Shown here: positions 53,620 through 62,552 of the stretch, one piece after another
Numbering within the stretch: the first letter of the stretch is position 1
How the letters are laid out: the number at the start of each line of letters is the position of its first letter
Origin: Nocardioides sp. T2.26MG-1
GTDB lineage: Bacteria > Actinomycetota > Actinomycetes > Propionibacteriales > Nocardioidaceae
NCBI RefSeq assembly: GCF_950101795.1
Contig: NZ_CATNLZ010000035.1
Span: forward strand, 1-64,000
Direction of reading: 5' to 3'
DNA length: 64,000 nt
The notes under the pieces: generated by a model
The model's database searches: none
Told to the model about the DNA's origin: nothing
The model's input: only the letters and a program-made list of their open reading frames with translations
Position numbers and translations under genes: made by a program

Positions 53620-54801
53620 GTGGCGACCACCCGACCCGCGTTCCGGGCCCCCGGGCTCGACTGGGTGCTGATGCTGGCCGTGCTCGGCCTGGTCACGCTC
53701 GGCAGCCTGCTGGTGTGGTCCGCGACCACCCACCGCGAGGACCTCACCGGGGGCGACCCCACGGCGTACCTGAAGAAGCAGATCGTCAACGTGCTCATCG
53801 GCCTGGTGCTGATGGTCGTCGTGCTGGCCACCGACCACCGGTGGGTGCGGATCGTCGCGCCGCTGGTCTACGTCGCCTCGCTCGCGGGTCTCGCGCTGGT
53901 GCTGGCCATGGGCAGCACGATCAACGGCTCCCGCTCCTGGCTCGAGCTCGGCGGCATGTCCATCCAGCCCTCGGAGTTCGCCAAGCTCGCCGTCGTCATC
54001 GGCATGGCGCTCTGGGTCGCCGAGCGCGCCGACGTCCGCCGGGGCCGTCCCGGCGGCGCCCACGCGGACGTCACCGGCATGCTCCTGATCGCGGGCCTCC
54101 CGGCGGCGCTGATCATGCTCCAGCCCGACCTCGGCACGATGCTCGTGCTCTCGGCGACCGTGTTCGGCGTGCTCGCGGTCTCGGGCGCGCCGCGCCGGTG
54201 GCTGGCGCTGCTCGCCGCCGGCGGCGTCACCGCGGCCGCGGCGGCGGTCGCGGGCGGCTTCCTCAAGCAGTACCAGGTCGACCGGTTCCTCGCGTTCACC
54301 GACCCCGACCTCGACCCGCGCGGCGCCGGCTACAACGTCGAGCAGGCGCGGATCGCCGTCGGCAACGGCGGGCTGTTCGGCCAGGGTCTCTTCGACGGGT
54401 CCCAGACCCGGGCCGGGTTCGTGCCCGAGCAGCACACCGACTTCGTGTTCACGGTCGCGGGGGAGGAGCTCGGCCTGCTCGGCGCGGGCGTGCTGATCGC
54501 GCTGCTGGGCGTGGTGATCTGGCGGGCGCTGCGGATCTCCGCGCAGACCGACGACCTGTTCGGGCGGCTGGCCGCGGCCGGCATCGCCTGCTGGTTCGGC
54601 TTCCAAGCGTTCCAGAACGTCGGGATGTGCCTGGGCATCATGCCGGTCACCGGCGTACCCCTGCCGTTCGTGTCGTACGGCGGCAGCTCGATGTTCGCGG
54701 GCATGCTCGCGATCGGCCTGCTGCAGAACATCCACCTGCGCTCGACCGCCACGGTCCCGTCCCGCTACACGATGCCGGAGCGCGTCCTCGTCCGGGGGTG
54801 A
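53620..54801 (+). CDS. rodA: RodA, SEDS-family peptidoglycan glycosyltransferase
   Basis: 393 residues, about ten membrane helices. SEDS landmarks are INGSRSWLELGGMSIQPSEF, LIMLQPDLGTMLV, GAGYNVEQARIAVGNGGLFG, FVPEQHTDFVFTVAGEELG and GVPLPFVSYGGSSM. Polymerises lipid II in the elongasome with PBP2. The GTG directly follows the mrdA stop. The context assigns it as RodA rather than FtsW. Confidence 0.95.
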   Translation: MATTRPAFRAPGLDWVLMLAVLGLVTLGSLLVWSATTHREDLTGGDPTAYLKKQIVNVLIGLVLMVVVLATDHRWVRIVAPLVYVASLAGLALVLAMGSTINGSRSWLELGGMSIQPSEFAKLAVVIGMALWVAERADVRRGRPGGAHADVTGMLLIAGLPAALIMLQPDLGTMLVLSATVFGVLAVSGAPRRWLALLAAGGVTAAAAAVAGGFLKQYQVDRFLAFTDPDLDPRGAGYNVEQARIAVGNGGLFGQGLFDGSQTRAGFVPEQHTDFVFTVAGEELGLLGAGVLIALLGVVIWRALRISAQTDDLFGRLAAAGIACWFGFQAFQNVGMCLGIMPVTGVPLPFVSYGGSSMFAGMLAIGLLQNIHLRSTATVPSRYTMPERVLVRG

Positions 54802-54853
54802 CCCGCCGAGATCGCGGTCCCAGGGCTGGCGGCGCCCGCTAACCTCGTTGCCG

Positions 54854-56491
54854 ATGACAACCAACGACGGCGAGCTGACGGACAGCACCGCCCACACCGG
54901 GGAGTACACGCACCGCCAGGTCCTCACGATCCTCTCGGGCCTGATGCTCGGGATGTTCCTCGGCGCGCTCGACCAGACGATCGTCAGCACCTCGATCCGC
55001 ACGATCGCCGACGACCTCCACGGCCTCTCGGTGCAGGCGTGGGTGACCACGGCGTACCTGATCACCGGGACGATCACCACGCCGATCTACGGCAAGCTCG
55101 GCGACCTCTACGGCCGCAAGAAGCTGTTCATGTTCGCGATCACGGTGTTCGTCGTCGGCTCGGCGCTGTGCTCGTTCGCGGACTCGATGGTCCAGCTGGC
55201 GGCGTTCCGCGCGTTCCAGGGGCTGGGTGCCGGCGGTCTGTTCACGCTGGTGCTGGCGATCATCGGCGACATCGTGTCCCCGCGCGAGCGGGCCCGCTAC
55301 ACCGGCTACTTCATGGCGATGTTCGGCACCTCGAGCGTGCTCGGTCCGCTGATCGGCGGGTTCTTCGCCGGCCGGTCCACGATCCTCTCGATCGACGGGT
55401 GGCGGTGGGTGTTCCTCGTCAACGTCCCGATCGGCATCGCGGCCCTGTTCGTGGTCTCCGCGACCCTGCACGTCCATCACGTCCGTCGCCAGGTGCGCAT
55501 CGACTGGTGGGGCGCGGCGGCGCTGGCCGTCGGGCTCGTCCCGTTGCTGGCCGTGGCCGAGCAGGGCCGCGACTGGGGCTGGGGCTCGTCCCGGTCGCTC
55601 ACGGCGTACGCCGTCGGGGCGGTCGGCCTGGGCGGCTTCTACCTGGCCGAGCGGGCGATCGGCGACGCGGCCCTGATCCCGCTGCGAATCTTCCGGATCC
55701 GGGCGGCCGCGGTGACGATCTCGGCGAGCGTGATCGTCGGCATGGCGATGTTCGGCGGCATCATGCTGCTGCCGCTCTACATGCAGATCGCCCACGGCGC
55801 CTCGCCGACGGAGTCGGGCCTGCTGATGCTGCCGATGGTGGTCGGGATGATGGCGGCGTCGATCGGGTCCGGTCTGGTGATCTCCCGGACCGGGCACGTC
55901 CGGCTGTTCCCGATCGTCGGCTCCGGCGTGATGGTGCTCGGGCTCGGGCTGCTCTCGCTCGCCGGCGCCGACACGCCCCTGGTGCTGATCAGCCTCTCGA
56001 TGTTCGTGCTCGGCATCGGGCTGGGCAACTGCATGCAGCCGCTGCTGCTGATCGTGCAGAGCGCGGTGCCGCCCACCGAGATCGGGGTGGCCACCAGCTC
56101 GGCGACGTTCTTCCGCCAGATCGGCGGCACGCTCGGCGTCGCGATCTTCCTCTCGGTGCTGTTCGGCGGCGTCGGCGGCAACATCGCCGACGCGATCGAG
56201 CACGACAGCCGGAGCCCCGCGTGGCAGCAGGCGGTCGCCGAGGGACACGGCCCGACCCCCGAGCTGATCGCCCAGGTCCAGGACGACTCCTCGGTCATCG
56301 AGCGCATGGATCCGGTGATCGCGCACCCGTTCAAGGTGGGCTTCGCCGAGTCGATGGACCTGGTGTTCCTGCTGGCCGCGGGCGTGGGGGTGCTGGCGTT
56401 CCTGATCCTGCTGCTGCTGCCACCGGTCGAGCTGCGGGCCACGTCCGCGAGCGCCGCGGCCCGCGCCGAGGCGGCCGAGCCGCCGGTCTGA
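54854..56491 (+). CDS. MFS transporter, DHA2 family
   Basis: 545 residues, about 14 helices and a long C-terminal loop. Landmarks are MLGMFLGALDQTIVSTSIRT, ITTPIYGKLGDLYGRKKLFM and AMFGTSSVLGPLIGGFFAGR (antiporter motif C). Close to EmrB/LfrA-type drug exporters. The ATG lies 8 nt after TAACCT. It has no regulator beside it and ends in a strong hairpin. An in-frame TTG at 54848 is less likely. Confidence 0.92.
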   Translation: MTTNDGELTDSTAHTGEYTHRQVLTILSGLMLGMFLGALDQTIVSTSIRTIADDLHGLSVQAWVTTAYLITGTITTPIYGKLGDLYGRKKLFMFAITVFVVGSALCSFADSMVQLAAFRAFQGLGAGGLFTLVLAIIGDIVSPRERARYTGYFMAMFGTSSVLGPLIGGFFAGRSTILSIDGWRWVFLVNVPIGIAALFVVSATLHVHHVRRQVRIDWWGAAALAVGLVPLLAVAEQGRDWGWGSSRSLTAYAVGAVGLGGFYLAERAIGDAALIPLRIFRIRAAAVTISASVIVGMAMFGGIMLLPLYMQIAHGASPTESGLLMLPMVVGMMAASIGSGLVISRTGHVRLFPIVGSGVMVLGLGLLSLAGADTPLVLISLSMFVLGIGLGNCMQPLLLIVQSAVPPTEIGVATSSATFFRQIGGTLGVAIFLSVLFGGVGGNIADAIEHDSRSPAWQQAVAEGHGPTPELIAQVQDDSSVIERMDPVIAHPFKVGFAESMDLVFLLAAGVGVLAFLILLLLPPVELRATSASAAARAEAAEPPV

Positions 56492-56501
56492 GAACGAGAA
56501 C

Positions 56502-56547
56502 GCGGGGCCTTCTCGTTCGAATGTGAACGCGCCCGAGAAGGCCCCGC
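56502..56547 (+). terminator. Long perfect hairpin after the DHA2 transporter gene
   Basis: GCGGGGCCTTCTCG (56502-56515) and CGAGAAGGCCCCGC (56534-56547) form a perfect 14-bp stem with an 18-nt loop, 10 nt beyond the stop codon. No U tract. This is the strongest terminator-like structure in the window. Confidence 0.8.
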
Positions 56548-56642
56548 TGCCGGTCAGCGTAGCCAATCGCGGATCGTCGGTGGCGCGCGCCGTCGGGCGG
56601 GCGAGTCCGGGCGGGTCCGGCCGGGTCTGTTTGGATGGTGCC

Positions 56643-56810
56643 ATGAGCGACCGCGACATCGAGCCGGAGATCGTCGAAGCCGTCCTGAGTGTGGGCAACC
56701 GCTACGGAGCCAGCGGGCTGGAGGACCTCATCGCCCTCGCCGAGGAGCAGCTGGAGGTCGCCCGCGCGGCGCTCGCGGCGCTCGAGGAGATCGCCGCCGA
56801 GCCGGAGTGA
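56643..56810 (+). CDS. 55-residue hypothetical protein
   Basis: 55 residues: acidic, mostly helical, starting MSDRDIEPEIVEAVLSVGNR and continuing with an amphipathic Leu/Ala/Glu-rich helix (about 25-53). TTGGAT lies 6 nt before the ATG, the local leaderless pattern. Third codon positions are G/C-rich. No family recognised; it may be a small regulatory or adaptor protein. It lies between the transporter hairpin and the radical SAM gene. Confidence 0.6.
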   Translation: MSDRDIEPEIVEAVLSVGNRYGASGLEDLIALAEEQLEVARAALAALEEIAAEPE

Positions 56811-56904
56811 CGCCCCGGACGACGGTTCGCCCGCGGGTGGACGCCCGACGTACGCTGGATCCTTCGCCCATCCGTCGTCACGCCGTCCTGCGAGGTTAGT
56901 TCTG

Positions 56905-58890
56905 ATGTCCGCGTCCGCGAACGTCCCCGAGTCGGTCTTCCCCCGCCTCGAGCCCCGGCTCCCGTCGGTCTCCAAGCCGATCCAGTACGTCGGCGGCGAG
57001 CTCAACTCCACCGTGAAGGACTGGGACTGCGGCGCCGTCACGCCCGAGGGCGAGACCGTCCGCTGGGCGCTGATGTACCCCGACGCCTACGAGGTCGGCC
57101 TGCCCAACCAGGGCGTCCAGATCCTCTACGAGGTGCTCAACGAGCGCGACTGGATCGTCGCCGAGCGCACCTACGCCGTCTGGCCCGACATGGAGCGGGT
57201 GATGCGCGAGGGCGACGCCCAGGGGCCGATCCCGCAGTTCACGGTCGACGCCCACCGGCCGGTGCGCGCCTTCGACCTGTTCGGCCTGAGCTTCTCCACC
57301 GAGCTCGGCTACACGAACATGCTCAACGCCCTCGACCTGGCCGGCATCCCGCTGCACGCCGCCGACCGCGGCGACGACGACCCGATCGTGCTCGCCGGGG
57401 GACACGCGGCGTTCAACCCCGAGCCGATCGCCGACTTCGTCGACGCGGCCGTGCTGGGCGACGGCGAGGAGGTCGTGCTCGCGATCTCCGAGGTCGTCCG
57501 CGAGTGGAAGGTCGAGGGCCGCCCGGGAGGTCGCGACGAGGTGCTGCGCCGGCTCGCGGTCAGCGGCGGCGTCTACGTCCCGCGGTTCTACGACGTCGTG
57601 TACGCCGAGGACGGCACCATCGAGGCGGTCGTCCCCAACCGGCCCGGGATCCCGTTCCGGGTCCGCAAGCACACGCTGATGGACCTCGACGCCTGGCCCT
57701 ACCCCGCGAAGCCGCTGGTGCCGCTCGCCGAGACCGTCCACGAGCGGTTCTCGGTGGAGATCTTCCGCGGCTGCACCCGCGGCTGCCGGTTCTGCCAGGC
57801 CGGCATGATCACCCGCCCCGTGCGTGAGCGCTCGATCAAGACCATCGGCGACATGGTCGAGAACGGCATCCGCAAGTCCGGCTTCGAGGAGGTCGGCCTG
57901 CTCTCGCTGAGCAGCGCCGACCACACCGAGATCGGCGACATCGCCAAGGGGCTGGGCGACCGCTACGAGGGCTCCAACGTGTCGCTCTCGCTGCCGTCGA
58001 CCCGCGTGGACGCGTTCAACATCACCCTGGCCAACGAGTTCTCCCGCAACGGGCGCCGCTCGGGCCTGACGTTCGCCCCCGAGGGCGGCTCGGAGCGGAT
58101 GCGCCGGGTGATCAACAAGATGGTCACCGAGGAGGACCTGGTCCGCACCGTGGCGGCGGCGTACTCCCACGGCTGGCGGCAGGTGAAGCTGTACTTCATG
58201 TGCGGGCTGCCCACCGAGACCGACGAGGACGTGCTCGCGATCGCCGACCTCGCCAAATTGGTCATCGCCAAGGGCCGCGAGGTCTCCGGGCGCAACGACA
58301 TCCGGTGCACGGTCTCGATCGGCGGGTTCGTGCCCAAGCCGCACACGCCGTTCCAGTGGGCCGCGCAGCTCGACCACGAGACCACCGACGAGCGGCTGAA
58401 GAAGCTGCGCGACACCGTCCGCGACGACAAGCGCTTCGGCCGCGCGATCGGGTTCCGCTACCACGACGGCAAGCCCGGCACGATCGAGGGACTGCTGTCC
58501 CGCGGCGACCGCAGGGTCGGCGCGGTCATCGAGCAGGTGTGGCGCGACGGCGGCCGGTTCGACGGGTGGAGCGAGCACTTCTCCTACGAGCGCTGGGTCT
58601 CCTCCGCGGACGCCGCGCTGGCCGGCACCGGCGTCGACTTGGCGTGGTTCACCACGCGTGAGCGGGAGTACGACGAGGTCCTGCCGTGGGATCACCTCGA
58701 CTCCGGGCTCGACAAGGACTGGCTGTGGGCCGACTGGGAGGACGCGCTCGCGGCCGCCGATGGCTCCGACGTCGAGGTCGAGGACTGCCGCTGGACGCCC
58801 TGCTACGACTGCGGCGTCTGCCCCGAGATGGGCACCGAGATCCAGATCGGCCCCACCGGCCAGCAGCTCCTGCCCCTCTCCGTCGTCTGA
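56905..58890 (+). CDS. TIGR03960-type radical SAM protein
   Basis: 661 residues. An N-terminal B12-binding-like domain (about 40-230, LSFSTELGYTNMLNAL and VLAGGHAAFNPEPIADFVDA) is followed by a radical SAM domain with the cluster cysteines in FRGCTRGCRFCQAGM near residue 290. GLLSLSSADHTEI, LPSTRVDAFN and LTFAPEGGSERMRRVINK are the strand motifs. A C-terminal part ends CYDCGVCPEMG. In many bacteria this is paired with, or fused to, a TIGR03936 protein next to rne; the chemistry is not established. Here the partner lies 2.6 kb away at 61488. GAGG precedes the ATG. Confidence 0.93.
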   Translation: MSASANVPESVFPRLEPRLPSVSKPIQYVGGELNSTVKDWDCGAVTPEGETVRWALMYPDAYEVGLPNQGVQILYEVLNERDWIVAERTYAVWPDMERVMREGDAQGPIPQFTVDAHRPVRAFDLFGLSFSTELGYTNMLNALDLAGIPLHAADRGDDDPIVLAGGHAAFNPEPIADFVDAAVLGDGEEVVLAISEVVREWKVEGRPGGRDEVLRRLAVSGGVYVPRFYDVVYAEDGTIEAVVPNRPGIPFRVRKHTLMDLDAWPYPAKPLVPLAETVHERFSVEIFRGCTRGCRFCQAGMITRPVRERSIKTIGDMVENGIRKSGFEEVGLLSLSSADHTEIGDIAKGLGDRYEGSNVSLSLPSTRVDAFNITLANEFSRNGRRSGLTFAPEGGSERMRRVINKMVTEEDLVRTVAAAYSHGWRQVKLYFMCGLPTETDEDVLAIADLAKLVIAKGREVSGRNDIRCTVSIGGFVPKPHTPFQWAAQLDHETTDERLKKLRDTVRDDKRFGRAIGFRYHDGKPGTIEGLLSRGDRRVGAVIEQVWRDGGRFDGWSEHFSYERWVSSADAALAGTGVDLAWFTTREREYDEVLPWDHLDSGLDKDWLWADWEDALAAADGSDVEVEDCRWTPCYDCGVCPEMGTEIQIGPTGQQLLPLSVV

Positions 58891-58904
58891 GCCATTCGTT
58901 GATT

Positions 58905-59054
58905 CGTGACTTCTGACGTTGAGTCGGGAGTTGTGACGACCGAGTCCGGACTTCTGGCGGCCGGGGCTGCCACAACTCCCGACTCGACGGTCACAACTCC
59001 CGACTCGACGTGCAGAAGTCCCGACTCGACGTGCAGAAGTCCCGACTCAACGGG
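58905..59054. repeat. Cluster of direct and inverted 21-bp repeats between convergent genes
   Basis: Four direct 21-bp units lie at 58971-59054. Each contains the core TCCCGACTC(G/A)ACG, preceded by CACAAC in two units and CAGAAG in two. Opposite-strand copies lie at 58917-58935 (CGTTGAGTCGGGAGTTGTG) and, degenerate, at 58936-58957. The two halves can fold on each other around 58958-58970. The last unit contains the stop codon of the MFS gene. It is not CRISPR: there are no spacers. Confidence 0.85.
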
Positions 59055-60249
59055 GGGAGGCGAGCTGGTCCTCGACGTAGCGGACCCGACCGACGTACGC
59101 CGCGAGCGCGAACAGCGGGAGCACCAGCACGAGCAGCATCAGCAGCGGCACGTTCCACCCGCCGGTGGCGTCGTGCACCACCCCGATCAGGAACGGCCCG
59201 ATCGCGGCGACGAGGTAGCCCACCGACTGGGTGAACGCCGAGAGCGCCGCGGTCCCCTCGGGCGTGCGGGCCCGCAGCCCGATCAGGGTCAGGATCAGCG
59301 GGAAGGTCACGGTTCCGATGCCGACCAGCACCGCCCACAACGGGGCGAGCGAGTACGGCGCCGCCATCAGCCCGACGTACCCCACGGGATAGGCCGCGAT
59401 CACCGCGAACAGCACGCGACGCGGGTCCGCGCTGCGGGCCAGCACGTTCGGCAGCCACAGCGAGAGCGGGATGCTCGTGCCGGCCACGACGCCCGCCAGC
59501 AGGCCGGCGACGCCCGCCGAGTAGCCGCTGTCGCGCCACAGCTGGGCGAACCACCCGAAGATCACGTAGGCCTGCAGCGACTGGAGACCGAAGAACAGCG
59601 CCATCGCCAGGCCCAGCGGGGTCCGGGCGACCGCGCCGAAGGTGATCGTCCGCCGAGCGCGCTCGAGGTGCCGGTCGTGGGCGATCAGCGACACCCACGG
59701 GACGGCGGCGAGCACCGCCAGCGCGGCCCACGCCCCGAGCCCGGAGCGCCACCCGCCGAACGCGTGCGAGATCGGCACGGTCAGCACCAGTGCCGCGGTG
59801 AGGCCGATCGACAGCGCGGTCGTGTAGATCGCGGTGACCCGTCCGATGTGGTCGGGGAAGTGCAGCTTGACCAGCGAGGGCAGCAGCACGTTGGCCATCG
59901 CCATCCCGCCGAGCGCGAGCAGCGACAGCAGCAGGAACACGGACTGGCTGTGCGTGAGCGCGCGGCCGGTCAGCCCGGCGATCGACGAGAGGATCGCCAG
60001 CAGCGTGACCCGGTGGACGCCGAGGGCCCGCGCCGCGGCCGGGGCGAGCGCCCCGAACACCGCGAACGCGATCACCGGCAGCGACGTGAGCAGTCCGGCC
60101 GCCGGCCCGGACATCGAGAACGAGTCGCGCACCTCGGCGAGCACCGGCCCGACGCTGACCGCCGTCGGGCGCAGGTTGAAGGAGAGGAGGACCAGCCCGA
60201 CGAGGACGAGTGCTGACGTACGACGGGCAGGGGTGCTCACTCGCACCAT
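59047..60249 (-). CDS. MFS transporter, CynX/NimT-like
   Basis: 400 residues, 12 helices. The CynX/NimT branch is indicated by VGLVLLSFNLRPTAVSVGPV, ANVLLPSLVKLHFPDHIGRV and LTLIGLRARTPEGTAALSAF. Members export or import small anions such as cyanate or 2-nitroimidazole; the substrate here is unknown. The end of the gene lies in the 21-bp repeat cluster. It is divergent from the winged-helix gene (41 bp between), and the pair interrupts the usual radical SAM-TIGR03936 neighbourhood. Confidence 0.88.
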   Translation of the reverse strand: MVRVSTPARRTSALVLVGLVLLSFNLRPTAVSVGPVLAEVRDSFSMSGPAAGLLTSLPVIAFAVFGALAPAAARALGVHRVTLLAILSSIAGLTGRALTHSQSVFLLLSLLALGGMAMANVLLPSLVKLHFPDHIGRVTAIYTTALSIGLTAALVLTVPISHAFGGWRSGLGAWAALAVLAAVPWVSLIAHDRHLERARRTITFGAVARTPLGLAMALFFGLQSLQAYVIFGWFAQLWRDSGYSAGVAGLLAGVVAGTSIPLSLWLPNVLARSADPRRVLFAVIAAYPVGYVGLMAAPYSLAPLWAVLVGIGTVTFPLILTLIGLRARTPEGTAALSAFTQSVGYLVAAIGPFLIGVVHDATGGWNVPLLMLLVLVLPLFALAAYVGRVRYVEDQLASPR

Positions 60250-60290
60250 CGTCTCATCCGGCTGTCGGCGGCACGGGGCAGGATGTCGCC

Positions 60291-61478
60291 ATGCGAGTGG
60301 TGAGCGACACCGAGCGCCGCGCCCGGCTGGGCCGTCGGCACGCCCTGGCGCCCGGTCACCGGGCGACCGATCCCGAGGCGGCGACCCGGGCGATGACGGT
60401 GCTGCACGCCACCGAGGCGCCGACGGTCTACCTCTCGCTCTGGGCGCGGGTCGACGGCGTGACGGTCGCGGACGTCGACCGGGCGCTGTACGCCGACCGC
60501 ACGCTGGTCAAGCAGCTCGCGATGCGCCGCACGCTGTTCGTCTTCCCGCGCGACCTGCTGCCGGCGGCCTGGGGGAGCGCCTCGGCCCGGGTCGCCGCCA
60601 CCCACCGCAGCCAGCTGGCGAAGGTGGTCGAGCAGGCCGGTCTCGCATCCGACGGCCGGGCCTGGCTCGACGCCGCCGAGCGTGCGACGCTCGCCCATCT
60701 CGCGGGCGACGTCGAGCGGTCCGCGCAACAGCTGCGGGAGGAGGTGCCGGAGCTCGCCGGCCGCCTGGACATCGGCAAGGGCAAGTACGCCGCCAACGTC
60801 TCGGTCGCCCCGCGGGTCCTCACCCAGCTCGCGGTCGAGGCCAAGATCGTGCGCGGCAGCAATGCCGGCCACTGGCGCACGGCCCGGCCGCAGTGGACCG
60901 CGATGGAGACCTGGCTGGGTGAGGTGCCGGTGCCGGCCAAGGAGCGCGAGGGCTACGCCGAGCTGGTCCGCCGCTGGCTGGCCACCTTCGGGCCGGGCAC
61001 GGAGGCCGACATCGTCTGGTGGCTCGGCGCGACCAAGACCGCTGTCCGCGCGGCCCTGGCCGACGTCGGCGCCGTGGAGGTCGGGCTCGACGGGGGAGCG
61101 GTGGGCTGGCTGCTGCCCGACGACCCGCTCGTCGAGGAGCCCGAGCCGCCGCTCGAGCCGTGGGCGGCGCTGCTCCCGGTCCTCGACCCCACGGTGATGG
61201 GGTGGAAGGAGCGCGCGTTCTACCTCGGCCCGCACGGGCCGGCGCTGTTCGACGCCAACGGCAACGCCGGCACCACCGCCTGGTGGGACGGCCGGGTCGT
61301 GGGCTGCTGGGTCCAGGACGCCGACGCCGTCGTCGTCCTGCACCTGCTCGAGGACGTCAGTGCGGAGGGTCGCGCGGCGCTGGCCGCGGAGGCCGAGCGC
61401 CTCACGGCCTGGCTCGACGGCCACAAGGTGAGCACCGTCTACCCCTCGGCCGCCATGAAGCAGGCATTGTCCCCGTAG
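60291..61478 (+). CDS. Winged-helix DNA-binding domain protein (AlkX/AlkZ-like, HTH_42)
   Basis: 395 residues. Relatives include the AlkZ-type glycosylases that unhook DNA cross-links. Seen are YLSLWARVDGVTVADVDRAL, AMRRTLFVFPRD, RWLATFGPGTEADIVWWLG (a winged-helix part) and AALLPVLDPTVMGWKERAFY. The catalytic Q-x-Q motif of AlkZ was not seen, so glycosylase activity is not claimed. CAGGAT lies 6 nt before the ATG. Confidence 0.82.
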   Translation: MRVVSDTERRARLGRRHALAPGHRATDPEAATRAMTVLHATEAPTVYLSLWARVDGVTVADVDRALYADRTLVKQLAMRRTLFVFPRDLLPAAWGSASARVAATHRSQLAKVVEQAGLASDGRAWLDAAERATLAHLAGDVERSAQQLREEVPELAGRLDIGKGKYAANVSVAPRVLTQLAVEAKIVRGSNAGHWRTARPQWTAMETWLGEVPVPAKEREGYAELVRRWLATFGPGTEADIVWWLGATKTAVRAALADVGAVEVGLDGGAVGWLLPDDPLVEEPEPPLEPWAALLPVLDPTVMGWKERAFYLGPHGPALFDANGNAGTTAWWDGRVVGCWVQDADAVVVLHLLEDVSAEGRAALAAEAERLTAWLDGHKVSTVYPSAAMKQALSP

Positions 61479-61487
61479 CCTTGGGCG

Positions 61488-62198
61488 GTGCGCGACCAGC
61501 CCGAGCAGCAAGCCCCACCCGTCCAGCGGCTGCGGATCCGCTACGCCAAGCGTGGCCGGCTCCGGTTCACCAGCCACCGTGACTTCAGCCGTGCCTTCGA
61601 GCGCGCGATCTTCCGGGCCCGGGTGCCGATGGCCTACTCCTCGGGGTTCAACCCGCACCCCCGGATCTCGTACGCCGGCGCCGCGCCGACCGGGTCGGCC
61701 AGCGAGGCGGAGTACCTCGAGATCGGGCTCGCCGAGGTCCAGGACCCCGAGGTCGTGCGTCGGGCCCTCGAGGAGTCGCTGCCGGACGGCCTGGACGTGG
61801 TCGAGGTCGTCGAGGCGCCGGGGGGATCGCTCGCCGACCTGTTGGAGGCGAGCCACTGGCTGCTCGACCTCGACGTCGCGCCGGAGGCGGCCGGACCCGC
61901 CGTCGAGACGTTCCTGGCGGCCGAGACGGTGCCGGTGCAGCGGATGACCAAGAAGGGCCTGCGGGACTTCGACTGCCGCGCCGCGGTGGTGGCGCTCGCG
62001 GCCGAGCCGCGGGACGGCGGCACCCGGCTCGACCTGGTGCTGCGGCACGGCGTCCCGTCGGTCCGCCCCGACGACGTGCTGGCCGGGCTCGCGTCGGTCG
62101 GGGGGCTCGAGGTCGCCGGGGCGCCGTTGCTGACCCGGCTGGCCCAAGGTCCGCTCGATCCCGCGACCGGCGAGATCGGCGACCCGCTGCACCGCTGA
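61488..62198 (+). CDS. TIGR03936 family radical SAM-associated protein (DUF2344)
   Basis: 236 residues. The start RLRIRYAKRGRLRFTSHRDF, then FERAIFRARVPMAYSSGFNP and HPRISYAG, is the family hallmark. The GTG follows TAGCCT by 6 nt and starts 9 bp after the winged-helix stop. The family travels with TIGR03960 radical SAM proteins and rne; here it keeps its place before rne but is separated from its radical SAM partner by two foreign genes. Confidence 0.93.
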   Translation: MRDQPEQQAPPVQRLRIRYAKRGRLRFTSHRDFSRAFERAIFRARVPMAYSSGFNPHPRISYAGAAPTGSASEAEYLEIGLAEVQDPEVVRRALEESLPDGLDVVEVVEAPGGSLADLLEASHWLLDLDVAPEAAGPAVETFLAAETVPVQRMTKKGLRDFDCRAAVVALAAEPRDGGTRLDLVLRHGVPSVRPDDVLAGLASVGGLEVAGAPLLTRLAQGPLDPATGEIGDPLHR

Positions 62199-62552
62199 CC
62201 CTCGACGTTGGGGGTCCTCACCTCGACGTGTGCGATACTCGCTGTGATCGGCCCGGACACCCTGTCCGGAACGATCCGACGACGTTCTCGCCGGCCCACC
62301 CAGGGTCGGCACGCTGGTTGGACTTCGTCTCACCAGACCGCGACGCGGCCCGGTAGGTCGGTGACAGCGACCCATCGCGAGCTCCTCAGGACACAGGCCA
62401 TGCGACCGCGGCAGGCGAGACGACGTGCACAAGTGACGCACCGCGGAGGGTGTCGCCGCCACACGAAGGCTTTGCGTCGCCGGCTCTGAACACTCGGGTG
62501 GGCGACGTCGGACTCGCCCGGCGCGGAGCGCACGGGCCTAGGAGCACACACG
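62199..62552 (+). promoter_or_regulatory. 354-bp leader region of rne
   Basis: No convincing gene. GATACT (62234-62239) could be a -10 element. CCGGACA-CCC-TGTCCGG (62253-62269) is a perfect 7-bp hairpin shortly after it. The rest is G/C-rich and would be a leader of about 300 nt. TAGGAG lies just before the ATG at 62553. Long structured rne leaders are used in other bacteria for RNase E autoregulation; whether that holds here is unknown. Confidence 0.5.

Noticed and set aside
50818-55080. Minus-strand open frame of 1420 codons across the mre-mrdA-rodA genes
   Set aside because: It is antisense to five clear conserved genes, is full of Arg/Asp/Glu/His/Gly, and has no domain; a GC-rich shadow frame.
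56512-56530. LexA-like box near TTCGAATGTGAACG
   Set aside because: The half-site orientation (GTTC...GAAC) is opposite to the actinobacterial LexA consensus and it lies in a terminator loop.
58971-59054. CRISPR-like look of four regularly spaced repeats
   Set aside because: Units abut with no spacers, inverted copies are present, and no cas gene is in the window.
58906-60216. Plus-strand open frame beginning in the 21-bp repeats (TTPDST and CRSPDST words)
   Set aside because: It merely translates the repeat cluster and then runs antisense to the MFS gene.
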